Shown here: positions 27,864 through 36,062 of the stretch, piece after piece
How the letters are laid out: every line of letters starts with the position of its first letter
How positions within the stretch are numbered: the stretch's first letter is position 1
DNA from: Streptomyces griseus subsp. griseus
GTDB taxonomy: Bacteria > Actinomycetota > Actinomycetes > Streptomycetales > Streptomycetaceae
Assembly (NCBI RefSeq): GCF_003610995.1
Contig: NZ_CP032543.1
Coordinates: 6,014,001 to 6,078,000, forward strand
Direction: 5' to 3'
Length of the DNA stretch: 64,000 nt
Position numbers and translations under genes: made by a program
The notes under the pieces: model-generated
What the model saw: only the letters and a program-made list of their open reading frames with translations
Database searches by the model: none
What the model was told of the DNA's origin: nothing

Positions 27864-28792
27864 TGAAGACCACTGACACCCCCGCATCCGGCCCCGGCGT
27901 GTCCAAGGTGCCCGCCCAGCGCACCGGCACGGACCCCAAGGGCTCCTCCGCCCCCGCGAAGAGCAGCGAGGGCCAGGTCCTCAACGTCTTCTCGCACGGG
28001 ATGCTCATCCTGTGGGCGATCATGGTCGTCCTGCCGCTGTTCTGGGCGGTGATGTCCTCGTTCAAGACCGACGCGGACATCTTCAACACCCCCTGGTCGC
28101 TCCCGAGTTCCCTGAGCTTCGACGCCTGGGGCCGGGCCTGGAGCCAGGCCCACATGAGCGAGTACTTCCTCAACACCATCCTGGTGGTGGGCGGGTCGCT
28201 CACCGGCACCCTGGTTCTCGGCTCGATGGCCGCCTACGTGCTCGCGCGGTTCGAGTTCCCGGGCAACCGCTTCATTTACTTCTTGTTCGTCGGCGGCATG
28301 AGCTTCCCGGTGATGCTGGCGCTGGTCCCGCTGTTCTTCGTCATGGACAACATGGGGCTGCTGAACACGATCCACGGCCTGATCCTCGTGTACATCGCGT
28401 ACTCGCTGCCGTTCACCGTGTTCTTCCTGACCTCGTTCTTCCGTACGCTGCCGACCTCGGTGGCGGAGGCGTCGATCATCGACGGGGCCTCGCACACCCG
28501 GACGTTCTTCCAGGTGATGCTGCCGATGGCCAAGCCCGGCCTGATCAGCGTCGGCATCTTCAACTTCCTGGGGCAGTGGAACCAGTACATGCTGCCGACG
28601 GTGCTCAACACCGACCCGGAGAAGCGGGTGCTCGCCCAGGGGCTGGTGGAGCTGGCCTCCAGCCAGGGGTACAAGGGCGACTACTCCGGTCTCTTCGCGG
28701 GGCTGGTGATCGCGATGCTGCCGGTGCTGGCGGCGTACATCATCTTCCAGCGCCAGGTCGTCTCCGGTCTGACGGCGGGTGCGCTCAAGTAG
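27863..28792 (+). CDS. ngcG: ABC transporter permease NgcG
   Basis: A 309-residue MalG/UgpE-type permease. A Ser/Pro-rich cytoplasmic tail of about 45 residues precedes the six helices. The EAA loop is EASIIDGASHTRTFFQVMLPMA. The stop of ngcF and the start of ngcG share one base (TGATG), so expression is coupled. No ATPase follows; streptomycete sugar importers of this class share the multitask ATPase MsiK. Confidence 0.92.
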   Translation: MKTTDTPASGPGVSKVPAQRTGTDPKGSSAPAKSSEGQVLNVFSHGMLILWAIMVVLPLFWAVMSSFKTDADIFNTPWSLPSSLSFDAWGRAWSQAHMSEYFLNTILVVGGSLTGTLVLGSMAAYVLARFEFPGNRFIYFLFVGGMSFPVMLALVPLFFVMDNMGLLNTIHGLILVYIAYSLPFTVFFLTSFFRTLPTSVAEASIIDGASHTRTFFQVMLPMAKPGLISVGIFNFLGQWNQYMLPTVLNTDPEKRVLAQGLVELASSQGYKGDYSGLFAGLVIAMLPVLAAYIIFQRQVVSGLTAGALK

Positions 28793-28827
28793 GCCACGGG
28801 CCGGCTGGGGAAGGCCACATATCCACA

Positions 28828-28876
28828 ACGGCCCGGTGCCCCGGCGGAGATCGTCTCCGCCGGGGCACCGGGCCGT
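28828..28876 (+). terminator. Terminator of the ngcEFG operon
   Basis: A perfect 23-bp stem beginning ACGGCCCGGTGCCCCGG, closed by a three-base loop at about 28851-28853, 35 bp after ngcG. One of the strongest hairpins in the window. Confidence 0.88.
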
Positions 28877-29019
28877 TGCGCGGTGCGCGCCGGTGCTCAG
28901 GTCTTGACGGAAGGCACCCCCGAACGGTCAGCTTAGAGTTCACATGTTGGAGGAAGCCGGGGTGTCATCGCTGCTGCCCCGGCCGGGGTGGTCCTCTGGG
29001 CCGCCCGCCAAGGGCAGGA

Positions 29020-30231
29020 GTGGATGAGTCGATGGAGACTCCCGGGTCGCAGACATCGCTGCACAGGGCCAATCTGGAGCGGGTCGTACGCGCCGTACGG
29101 ATGGCGGGGTCGCTCACCCAGGCGGAGATCGCCCGGAGCACCGGCCTCTCCGCGGCCACGGTCTCCAATATCGTCCGGGAGCTGAAGGACGGCGGAACGG
29201 TCGAGGTGACGCCCACCTCGGCGGGCGGCCGGCGGGCCCGCAGCGTCTCGCTCAGCGGGGACGCGGGCATCGTCATCGGGGTCGACTTCGGCCACACCCA
29301 CCTGCGGGTCGCCGTGGGCAACCTGGCCCACCAGGTGCTGGCCGAGGAGTCCGAGCCGCTGGATGTCGACGCCTCGTCCGCGGAGGGGTTCGACCGGGCC
29401 GAAGTGCTGGTCAACCGGCTGATCGAGGCCACCGGGATAGGCCCGGAGAAGATCATCGGGATCGGTCTCGGGGTGCCGGGCCCCATCGACGTCGAGTCCG
29501 GAACGCTGGGCTCCACCTCGATCCTGCCGGGGTGGACGGGCATCAACCCCAGCGAGGAGCTCTCCGGCCGCCTCGGCGTCCCGGTCTACGTCGACAACGA
29601 CGCCAACCTCGGAGCCCTGGGCGAGCTGGTCTGGGGGAGCGGGCGGGGCGTCAAGGACCTCGCGTACATCAAGGTCGCCAGCGGGGTCGGCGCCGGTCTG
29701 GTGATCGACGGGACCATCTACCGGGGCCCCGGCGGCACGGCCGGCGAGATCGGGCACATCACCCTCGACGAGTCCGGCCCGGTCTGCCGCTGCGGCAACC
29801 GCGGCTGCCTGGAGACCTTCACCGCCGCCCGGTACGTGCTGCCGCTGCTCCAGCCCAGCCACGGCGCCGGGCTCACCATGGAGCGGGTGGTCCAGCTGGC
29901 CCGTGAGGGCGATCCGGGGTGCCGCCGGGTGATCGGGGACGTCGGCCGCCACATAGGCAGCGGTGTCGCCAACCTGTGCAACCTGCTCAACCCCAGCCGG
30001 GTCGTCCTCGGCGGCTCGCTGGCGGAGGCCGGGGAGCTGGTCCTGGGGCCCATACGGGACTCCGTGTCGCGTTACGCGATCCCCAGTGCGGCCCGGCAGC
30101 TCTCGGTGCTCCCCGGGGCCCTGGGCGGCCGTGCCGAGGTGCTGGGCGCCCTCGCCCTGGTGCTGAGCGAGATGGGGGATTCAACCCTTTTGGAGAGCAC
30201 TCTCCCCGCAGCGACTCCTGCCTTCACTTAG
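29020..30231 (+). CDS. rok7B7: ROK-family transcriptional regulator
   Basis: A 403-residue NagC/XylR-type ROK repressor. A winged helix-turn-helix at about residues 20-75 (LTQAEIARSTGLSAATVSNIVRELK) precedes a sugar-kinase-like domain: VDFGHTHLRVAVG near the phosphate-binding strand, DNDANLGALGE, and the zinc motif CRCGNRGCLETF. The GTG at 29020 has AGGG five bases upstream; an ATG twelve bases later is an alternative. Its place between ngcEFG and xylFGH matches Rok7B7 (SCO6008), known to control xylFGH and to influence carbon catabolite control, development and antibiotic output. Confidence 0.9.
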   Translation: MDESMETPGSQTSLHRANLERVVRAVRMAGSLTQAEIARSTGLSAATVSNIVRELKDGGTVEVTPTSAGGRRARSVSLSGDAGIVIGVDFGHTHLRVAVGNLAHQVLAEESEPLDVDASSAEGFDRAEVLVNRLIEATGIGPEKIIGIGLGVPGPIDVESGTLGSTSILPGWTGINPSEELSGRLGVPVYVDNDANLGALGELVWGSGRGVKDLAYIKVASGVGAGLVIDGTIYRGPGGTAGEIGHITLDESGPVCRCGNRGCLETFTAARYVLPLLQPSHGAGLTMERVVQLAREGDPGCRRVIGDVGRHIGSGVANLCNLLNPSRVVLGGSLAEAGELVLGPIRDSVSRYAIPSAARQLSVLPGALGGRAEVLGALALVLSEMGDSTLLESTLPAATPAFT

Positions 30232-30232
30232 A

Positions 30233-30261
30233 TAACGAATGGCACCGTTGTCATCTCGTTA
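30233..30261. promoter_or_regulatory. Nested operator elements upstream of xylF
   Basis: TAACGA (30233-30238) and TCGTTA (30256-30261) form an inverted repeat that encloses TGGCACCGTTGTCA (30240-30253). The inner element fits the LacI/CcpA-type pattern TGNNANCGNTNNCA at every fixed position. One of them is probably bound by the adjacent ROK regulator; the other may serve a LacI-type protein. Confidence 0.55.
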
Positions 30262-30351
30262 AGGATTTACTCCTTGACGCTGGCGCTGCGGCCGAGTTGA
30301 CTTCCAGCCACCTCGGCCGCAACGTCGCGGCCTCGTCAGGGAGGTTCGAGA

Positions 30352-31464
30352 ATGAACACGCGTATGCGTCGTGCCGCCGTTGCCGTTGCCGCCACCACGA
30401 TGGCGATCTCGCTGGCCGCTTGCGGGAGCGCCAAGGAGTCCGGCGACAAGGCCGAACAGGGCTCGGAGAAGAAGGGCGACGACCTGAAGATAGGTCTGCT
30501 CCTCCCCGAGAACCAGACGGCCCGTTACGAGAAGTTCGACCGTCCGATCATCGAGAAGAAGATCGACGAGCTCACGGGCGGCAAGGCGAAGGTCACGTAC
30601 AACAACGCCAAGCAGGACGCCACCCTTCAGGCGCAGCAGATCGACACGATGATCACCAACAAGGTCGACGCGCTGATCGTCGGCGCGGTGGACGCCAAGG
30701 CGATCGCGAACAGCGTCAAGAAGGCCAAGGACGCCGGCATCCCGGTCGTCGCCTTCGACCGCCTCGCCGAGGGCCCGATCGACGCCTACACCTCGTTCGA
30801 CAACGAGGAGGTCGGCCGCGCACAGGGCACCGCGCTCCTGGAGGCCCTGGGCGACGAGGCCGACGGCGCCCAGATCGTGATGATGAACGGTGCCATCACC
30901 GACCCGAACGCCGCGCTCTTCAAGAAGGGCGCCAAGTCCGTCCTCGACGGCAAGGTGAAGTACGGCAAGGAGTACGACACCAAGGAGTGGAAGCCGGAGA
31001 ACGCCAACGCCAACATGGAAGCGGCCATCACCGCGCTCGGCAAGGACAAGATCGACGGCGTCTACTCCGCCAACGACGGCATGGCGGGCGGCATCATCAC
31101 CGCCCTCAAGGGCGCCGGCCTCTCCCCGCTCCCGCCGGTCACCGGCCAGGACGCCGAGCTGGCGGGCGTGCAGCGCATCGTCACCGGTGAGCAGTTCATG
31201 AGCGTCTACAAGTCCTACCCGGCCGAGGGCATCGTCGCCGCCGAGATGGCCGTCGCGCTCGCCAAGGGCGACAAGCTGGACTCGATCGCCACCTCGAAGG
31301 TCGACAACGCCAGCCAGAAGGACATCCCCACGGTCCTCGTCCCGGTCATCTCGCTGACCAAGGACAACATCAAGGACACCGTGGTCAAGGACGGCATCTG
31401 GACGCTCGACGAGATCTGCTCGGGCAAGTACAAGGCCTCCTGCGACAAGATCGGCCTGAAGTAG
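30352..31464 (+). CDS. xylF: Xylose-type ABC transporter substrate-binding lipoprotein
   Basis: 370 residues. A lipoprotein signal with lipobox LAAC (Cys24) is followed by a periplasmic-binding-protein type 2B (ribose/xylose) domain: KIGLLLPENQTARYEKFDRP, ADALIVGAVDAKA-like segment, and GVYSANDGMAGGIITALK, where the ligand-contacting Asn-Asp lies. A GGGAGG site precedes the ATG. It is separated from xylG by a 288-bp gap with two hairpins that could raise its level over the membrane components. It delivers D-xylose to XylH/XylG. Confidence 0.92.
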   Translation: MNTRMRRAAVAVAATTMAISLAACGSAKESGDKAEQGSEKKGDDLKIGLLLPENQTARYEKFDRPIIEKKIDELTGGKAKVTYNNAKQDATLQAQQIDTMITNKVDALIVGAVDAKAIANSVKKAKDAGIPVVAFDRLAEGPIDAYTSFDNEEVGRAQGTALLEALGDEADGAQIVMMNGAITDPNAALFKKGAKSVLDGKVKYGKEYDTKEWKPENANANMEAAITALGKDKIDGVYSANDGMAGGIITALKGAGLSPLPPVTGQDAELAGVQRIVTGEQFMSVYKSYPAEGIVAAEMAVALAKGDKLDSIATSKVDNASQKDIPTVLVPVISLTKDNIKDTVVKDGIWTLDEICSGKYKASCDKIGLK

Positions 31465-31470
31465 GCCCCC

Positions 31471-31508
31471 GGGGGCGTCCCGCCGGTCACGGCCGACCGG
31501 ACGCCCCC
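31471..31508 (+). terminator. Attenuator hairpin between xylF and xylG
   Basis: Arms GGGGGCGTCC and GGACGCCCCC enclose 18 bases, starting six bases after the xylF stop. Inside an operon this acts as a partial terminator or mRNA 3' stabiliser. Confidence 0.65.
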
Positions 31509-31604
31509 GCCGCCGTACGCCCGCCGCGTCCTCGCGAAGGCGCCACGGCATCACCGCCCGCGCACGGGCCCGCCGCACGGCGGCCCGCGCGCGCCACGAA
31601 GCCT

Positions 31605-31654
31605 GTCCGGTGCCCCGCCCACCAACCGTCCCGCTACCGGGCGGGGCGCCGGAC
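31605..31654 (+). terminator. Second large hairpin between xylF and xylG
   Basis: Arms GTCCGGTGCCCCGCCC and GGGCGGGGCGCCGGAC, 16 bp with one wobble, loop of 18 bases. It lies about 100 bp upstream of the xylG start. Confidence 0.6.
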
Positions 31655-31752
31655 GGAACGCTTCCCCCCTTTTTCTGTTCTTCTGCTCGACCGCCGCGCC
31701 TTCCCCCGGGCGCGGCATCCCCGCCGGTCAGGCGGCGAAGGAGATGGTTCAC

Positions 31753-32532
31753 GTGACCGCTACGCCCGTGTTGGCGTTGCGAGGGGTCTCCAAGCGATTC
31801 GGTGCCGTCCAGGTACTCACCGATGTAGAGCTTGAGGTCCACGCCGGCGAGGTGGTCGCCCTGGTGGGCGACAACGGCGCCGGTAAATCAACGCTGGTCA
31901 AGACGATCGCCGGAGTGCACCCCATCGATGAGGGAGTCATCGAGTGGGAGGGCCGGCCGGTCGCGATCGACAAGCCGCACGACGCCCAGAACCTCGGCGT
32001 CGCGACCGTCTATCAGGACCTCGCGCTGTGCGACAACATCGATGTCGTCGGCAACCTCTACCTGGGCCGGGAGCTGCGCAGGTTCGGCATCCTGGACGAG
32101 GTGGAGATGGAGCGCCGCTCCCGCGAGCTGCTCTCCACGCTCTCCATCCGGATCCCGAGCGTCCGCATCCCGATCGCCTCGCTCTCCGGCGGCCAGCGCC
32201 AGACCGTGGCCATCGCCCGGTCGATGCTCGGTGAGCCCAAGCTCGTCATCCTCGACGAGCCGACCGCCGCCCTCGGCGTGGAGCAGACCGCCCAGGTCCT
32301 CGACCTCGTCGAGAGGCTCCGCGAGCGCGGTCACGCGGTCATCCTCATCAGCCACAACATGGCCGATGTGAAGGCCGTGGCCGACAAGGTCGCCGTGCTC
32401 CGGCTGGGCCGGAACAACGGTGTCTTCGATGTGAAGACCACATCGCAGGAAGAGATCATCTCCGCCATCACGGGCGCCACGGACAACGCCGTGACCCGAC
32501 GTGCGGCGCGCAACGCGGAGGTTTCCAAGTGA
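31753..32532 (+). CDS. xylG: Sugar ABC transporter ATP-binding protein, single-domain XylG
   Basis: 259 residues. Walker A GDNGAGKST, signature LSGGQRQTVAIARS, Walker B LVILDEPTAALG and switch His in ISHNM. Enteric XylG and RbsA carry two fused ATPase halves (about 500 residues); this one has a single complete half, as in the fructose-type importer FrcA, and must work as a homodimer. The start is the GTG at 31753, nine bases after AAGGAG; an ATG at 31744 abuts that site directly and is unlikely. The stop overlaps xylH as GTGA. Confidence 0.92.
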   Translation: MTATPVLALRGVSKRFGAVQVLTDVELEVHAGEVVALVGDNGAGKSTLVKTIAGVHPIDEGVIEWEGRPVAIDKPHDAQNLGVATVYQDLALCDNIDVVGNLYLGRELRRFGILDEVEMERRSRELLSTLSIRIPSVRIPIASLSGGQRQTVAIARSMLGEPKLVILDEPTAALGVEQTAQVLDLVERLRERGHAVILISHNMADVKAVADKVAVLRLGRNNGVFDVKTTSQEEIISAITGATDNAVTRRAARNAEVSK

Positions 32533-33839
32533 CCACCGACAAGTCCGCGGCCTCGCTGGACAAGACCCCCGCCCCGGCGGACGCGCCGGTCGGCAACCCC
32601 GACGCGGCCGAGGGCGCGGCCACGGTCGTCGACCCCCGCCTGCTCATCCGTGAGCAGGGCTTCGGCGGCTACATCACCGAGTTCAAGCGCAAGATCAGCG
32701 GCGGTGACCTGGGCTCCATCCCGGTGGTCGTCGGCCTCGCGATCATCGCCATCGTCTTCCAGAGCATGAACTCCGAGTTCCTCTCCGCGAAGAACATCAG
32801 CGACATCGCCACCACGATGGTCGCCACCGGCATGATGGCCGTCGGCATCATCTTCGTCCTGCTGCTCGGCGAGATCGACCTCTCGGTCGGCTCGGTCTCC
32901 GGTGTCTCCGGCGCCCTCGTCGCGGTGCTCAGCGTCACCCAGGGCATGAACGAGTGGCTGGCGATCGTCGTCGCCATCGTCAGCGGCGCGGTGATCGGCG
33001 CGATCCACGGCTTCTTCTTCGCCCGGATCGGCGCCCCGGCCTTCGCCGTCACCCTGGCCGGTCTGCTGTTCTGGCTCGGCTTCATGCTCCAGCTGCTCGG
33101 CGACTCCGGCACCATCAACCTGGACGGCGACGGGGTGGTCGGCCAGCTGACCACGTACTACTTCACCGATGTCGCCGCCGCCTACGGGCTCGCCGCCGTC
33201 GCGGTGATCGCCTACTTCGCCGCCGCCTTCCTGGACACCCGCCGCCGCGAGGCCGCGGGCATCCCGTCCCGGCCGATCGCCGACATCGCCCTGCGCACCG
33301 GCGTCCTCGCGGTGTTCGCGTTCGCCGCGGCGTACATGTTCAACCAGTACCGCGGCCTGCCGCTCGCCCTGGTCCTCTTCCTGGTCGTCCTGGTCGGCAC
33401 GGACTTCGTGCTGCGCCGCACGGCGTACGGGCGGAAGATCTTCGCGCTCGGCGGCAGCGTCGAGGCCTCCCGGCGCGCCGGTATCAACGTCACCGCGATC
33501 CGGATCTCCGTCTTCTCCATCGCGGGGACGTTCGCGGCCATCGGCGGCCTGTTCTGGGCCTCCAAGATCGCGGCGGCCAACCAGGGCTCCGGCACCGGCG
33601 ACCTGCTGATGAACGTCATCGCGGCGGCCGTCATCGGCGGCACCAGCCTCTTCGGCGGCCGCGGCCGTACCTGGAACGCGCTGCTCGGTGTCATGGTGAT
33701 CGTCTCGATCCAGTACGGACTGTCGCTGGAGGGCATCGCCACGCCGATCCAGTACATGGTGACCGGCGCCGTGCTGCTCGCCACGGTCGTCATCGACTCC
33801 GTCACCCGGAAGACCCAGAAGACCGCGGGCCGCGCCTGA
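32529..33839 (+). CDS. xylH: Xylose-type ABC transporter permease
   Basis: A 436-residue member of the branched-chain/ribose permease superfamily (BPD_transp_2). It has about ten to twelve hydrophobic helices and the family signature GEIDLSVGSVSGVSGALVAV. A 60-residue soluble N-terminus rich in Ala and Pro precedes the first helix. The GTG start overlaps the xylG stop by four bases. It is longer than RbsC (about 320) but similar to XylH (about 390-430). Confidence 0.92.
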   Translation: MTTDKSAASLDKTPAPADAPVGNPDAAEGAATVVDPRLLIREQGFGGYITEFKRKISGGDLGSIPVVVGLAIIAIVFQSMNSEFLSAKNISDIATTMVATGMMAVGIIFVLLLGEIDLSVGSVSGVSGALVAVLSVTQGMNEWLAIVVAIVSGAVIGAIHGFFFARIGAPAFAVTLAGLLFWLGFMLQLLGDSGTINLDGDGVVGQLTTYYFTDVAAAYGLAAVAVIAYFAAAFLDTRRREAAGIPSRPIADIALRTGVLAVFAFAAAYMFNQYRGLPLALVLFLVVLVGTDFVLRRTAYGRKIFALGGSVEASRRAGINVTAIRISVFSIAGTFAAIGGLFWASKIAAANQGSGTGDLLMNVIAAAVIGGTSLFGGRGRTWNALLGVMVIVSIQYGLSLEGIATPIQYMVTGAVLLATVVIDSVTRKTQKTAGRA

Positions 33840-33849
33840 CCGCGGATCC

Positions 33850-33892
33850 GCGCAGGTGCCCGGCGCCCCACAGGGGTGCCGGGCACCTGCGC
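33850..33892 (+). terminator. Terminator of the xylFGH operon
   Basis: GCGCAGGTGCCCGGC pairs perfectly with GCCGGGCACCTGCGC across a 13-base loop, eleven bases after the xylH stop. Confidence 0.85.
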
Positions 33893-34003
33893 GTCCCGGT
33901 CCGCCCGCCCTCGAACACAGGCTCCCGCTGCCCACGTCCGGCGGTGGAACATTAGACTCATCGGATCGGCACGCTCGATCAGCTCAAACGCAAGGAGGCA
34001 CGG

Positions 34004-35917
34004 GTGGATCTGCTGACCCGCATCAAGGGACCGCGCGACCTGGACCGGCTCGGCCTCGACGAGCTGGACCAGCTCGCGGAGGAGATCCGCACCTTCCTCG
34101 TCGACGCCGTGTCCAAGACCGGCGGACACCTCGGCCCCAACCTGGGCGTGGTGGAGCTCACGATCGCCCTGCACCGGGTCTTCGAGTCGCCCCGCGACAA
34201 GGTGCTCTGGGACACCGGCCACCAGAGCTACGTGCACAAGCTGCTCACCGGCCGCCAGGACTTCTCCCGCCTCAAGATGAAGGGCGGCCTCTCCGGCTAC
34301 CCCTCGCAGGCCGAGTCCGAGCACGACGTCATCGAGAACAGCCACGCCTCCACGGTCCTCGGCTGGGCCGACGGCCTGGCCAAGGCGAACGAGGTCCTGA
34401 AGAAGGACGACCACGTCGTCGCGGTCATCGGTGACGGCGCGCTCACCGGCGGTATGGCCTGGGAGGCGCTGAACAACATCGCCGCCGCCAAGGACCGCCC
34501 GCTGGTCATCGTGGTGAACGACAACGAGCGCTCGTACGCTCCCACGATCGGCGGCCTCGCCAACCACCTCGCCACGCTCCGTACGACCGACGGTTACGAG
34601 CGGTTCCTGGCCCGCGGCAAGGACATCCTGGAGCGCACGCCCGTCGTCGGCCGCCCGCTCTACGAGACCCTGCACGGCGCCAAGAAGGGCCTGAAGGACT
34701 TCATCGCGCCGCAGGGCATGTTCGAGGACCTCGGCCTGAAGTACGTCGGCCCCATCGACGGCCACGACATCGAGGCCCTGGAGTCCGCGCTCCAGCGCGC
34801 CAAGCGCTTCGGCGGCCCGGTCATCGTGCACTGCCTCACCGAGAAGGGCCGCGGCTACACCCCGGCCCTCCAGGACGAGGCCGACCGCTTCCACGCGGTG
34901 GGCAAGATCCACCCGGACACCGGTCTGCCGATCTCCACCTCCGGCCTCGACTGGACCTCGGTCTTCGGTGAGGAGATGGTCAAGCTCGGCGAGGAGCGCG
35001 AGGACATCGTCGCGATCACCGCGGCCATGCTCCAGCCGGTCGGCCTCGGCAAGTTCCAGGACGCCTTCCCGGACCGGATCTACGACGTCGGCATCGCCGA
35101 GCAGCACGGCGCGGTCTCCGCGGCGGGCCTGGCCACCGGCGGCCTCCACCCGGTCTTCGCGGTCTACGCCACCTTCCTCAACCGCGCCTTCGACCAGGTC
35201 CTGATGGACGTGGCCCTGCACAAGTGCGGCGTCACCTTCGTGCTGGACCGGGCCGGTGTCACCGGCACCGACGGCGCCTCGCACAACGGCATGTGGGACA
35301 TGTCGATCCTCCAGTGCGTACCCACCCTCCGCATCGCCGCCCCGCGCGACGCCGACCAGGTCCGCGCCCAGCTGCGCGAGGCCGTCGCCGTCGACGACGC
35401 GCCCACCGTGGTCCGCTTCTCCAAGGGCGCGGTCGGCCCGGCGGTCAAGGCCGTCGGGCGGGCCGGCGGCATGGACATCCTGCGTGAGCCGAAGGCGGCC
35501 CGCCCGGACGTCCTGATCGTCTCCGTCGGTGCGCTCGCCCCGATGTGCCTGGAGATCGCCGATCTGCTGGACGCCCAGGGCATCTCCTCCACCGTCGTCG
35601 ACCCGCGCTGGGTCAAACCGGTCGACGAGGCGCTCGCCCCGCTCGCCGAGCGCCACCGCGTCGTCGTCACCGTCGAGGACAACAGCCGCGCCGGAGGGGT
35701 CGGCTCCGCCGTCGCCCAGGCGCTGCGCGACGCCGGTGTCGACGTACCGCTGCGCGACTTCGGCATCCCGCCGGTCTTCCTCGACCACGCCTCGCGCGGC
35801 GAGGTCATGACCGAGATCGGACTGACCGCCCCGGACATCGCCCGCCAGGTCACCGGCCTGGTCGCGAAGCTGGACGGCCGCTTCGAGAGCCGCGCGGTGG
35901 AGCCCGCCCGCGACTGA
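34004..35917 (+). CDS. dxs: 1-deoxy-D-xylulose-5-phosphate synthase
   Basis: 637 residues. DXS condenses pyruvate with glyceraldehyde-3-phosphate using thiamine diphosphate, the entry step of the MEP isoprenoid pathway. The thiamine diphosphate motif starts GDGALTGG at residues 143-150. Catalytic histidines lie in [11 protein letters not shown] and [12 protein letters not shown], the pyrimidine domain has [17 protein letters not shown], and the C-terminal transketolase domain is complete. GTG start with AAGGAGG nine bases upstream. It is monocistronic between two terminators; no thiamine riboswitch is seen in its short leader. Confidence 0.97.
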   Translation: MDLLTRIKGPRDLDRLGLDELDQLAEEIRTFLVDAVSKTGGHLGPNLGVVELTIALHRVFESPRDKVLWDTGHQSYVHKLLTGRQDFSRLKMKGGLSGYPSQAESEHDVIENSHASTVLGWADGLAKANEVLKKDDHVVAVIGDGALTGGMAWEALNNIAAAKDRPLVIVVNDNERSYAPTIGGLANHLATLRTTDGYERFLARGKDILERTPVVGRPLYETLHGAKKGLKDFIAPQGMFEDLGLKYVGPIDGHDIEALESALQRAKRFGGPVIVHCLTEKGRGYTPALQDEADRFHAVGKIHPDTGLPISTSGLDWTSVFGEEMVKLGEEREDIVAITAAMLQPVGLGKFQDAFPDRIYDVGIAEQHGAVSAAGLATGGLHPVFAVYATFLNRAFDQVLMDVALHKCGVTFVLDRAGVTGTDGASHNGMWDMSILQCVPTLRIAAPRDADQVRAQLREAVAVDDAPTVVRFSKGAVGPAVKAVGRAGGMDILREPKAARPDVLIVSVGALAPMCLEIADLLDAQGISSTVVDPRWVKPVDEALAPLAERHRVVVTVEDNSRAGGVGSAVAQALRDAGVDVPLRDFGIPPVFLDHASRGEVMTEIGLTAPDIARQVTGLVAKLDGRFESRAVEPARD

Positions 35918-35933
35918 CCTGTTTTCGGGCCGT

Positions 35934-35976
35934 TGGGCCGGGAAGACGACCCCTGTACGGGTGGTTCTCCCGGCCC
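35934..35976 (+). terminator. Terminator after dxs
   Basis: Arms TGGGCCGGGA and TCCCGGCCCA with an inner ACGACCC/GGGTGGT-type extension, 17 bp after the dxs stop. Confidence 0.7.
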
Positions 35977-36062
35977 ATTCGCATGAAACGGGCCAGATGG
36001 CGCGATCGCGTGCTTGCCGGTCCCCATCATGGCGTTCACAACGAGTGCGTGGAGGTACGCAG

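Noticed and set aside
28012..29019. Long N-terminal extension of the ROK regulator
   Set aside because: The extension overlaps ngcG and its terminator in another frame; similarity and the ribosome site begin at 29020.
34004..34060. Thiamine riboswitch in front of dxs
   Set aside because: The leader between the xylH terminator and the dxs start is only about 110 bp and shows no conserved thi-box sequence.
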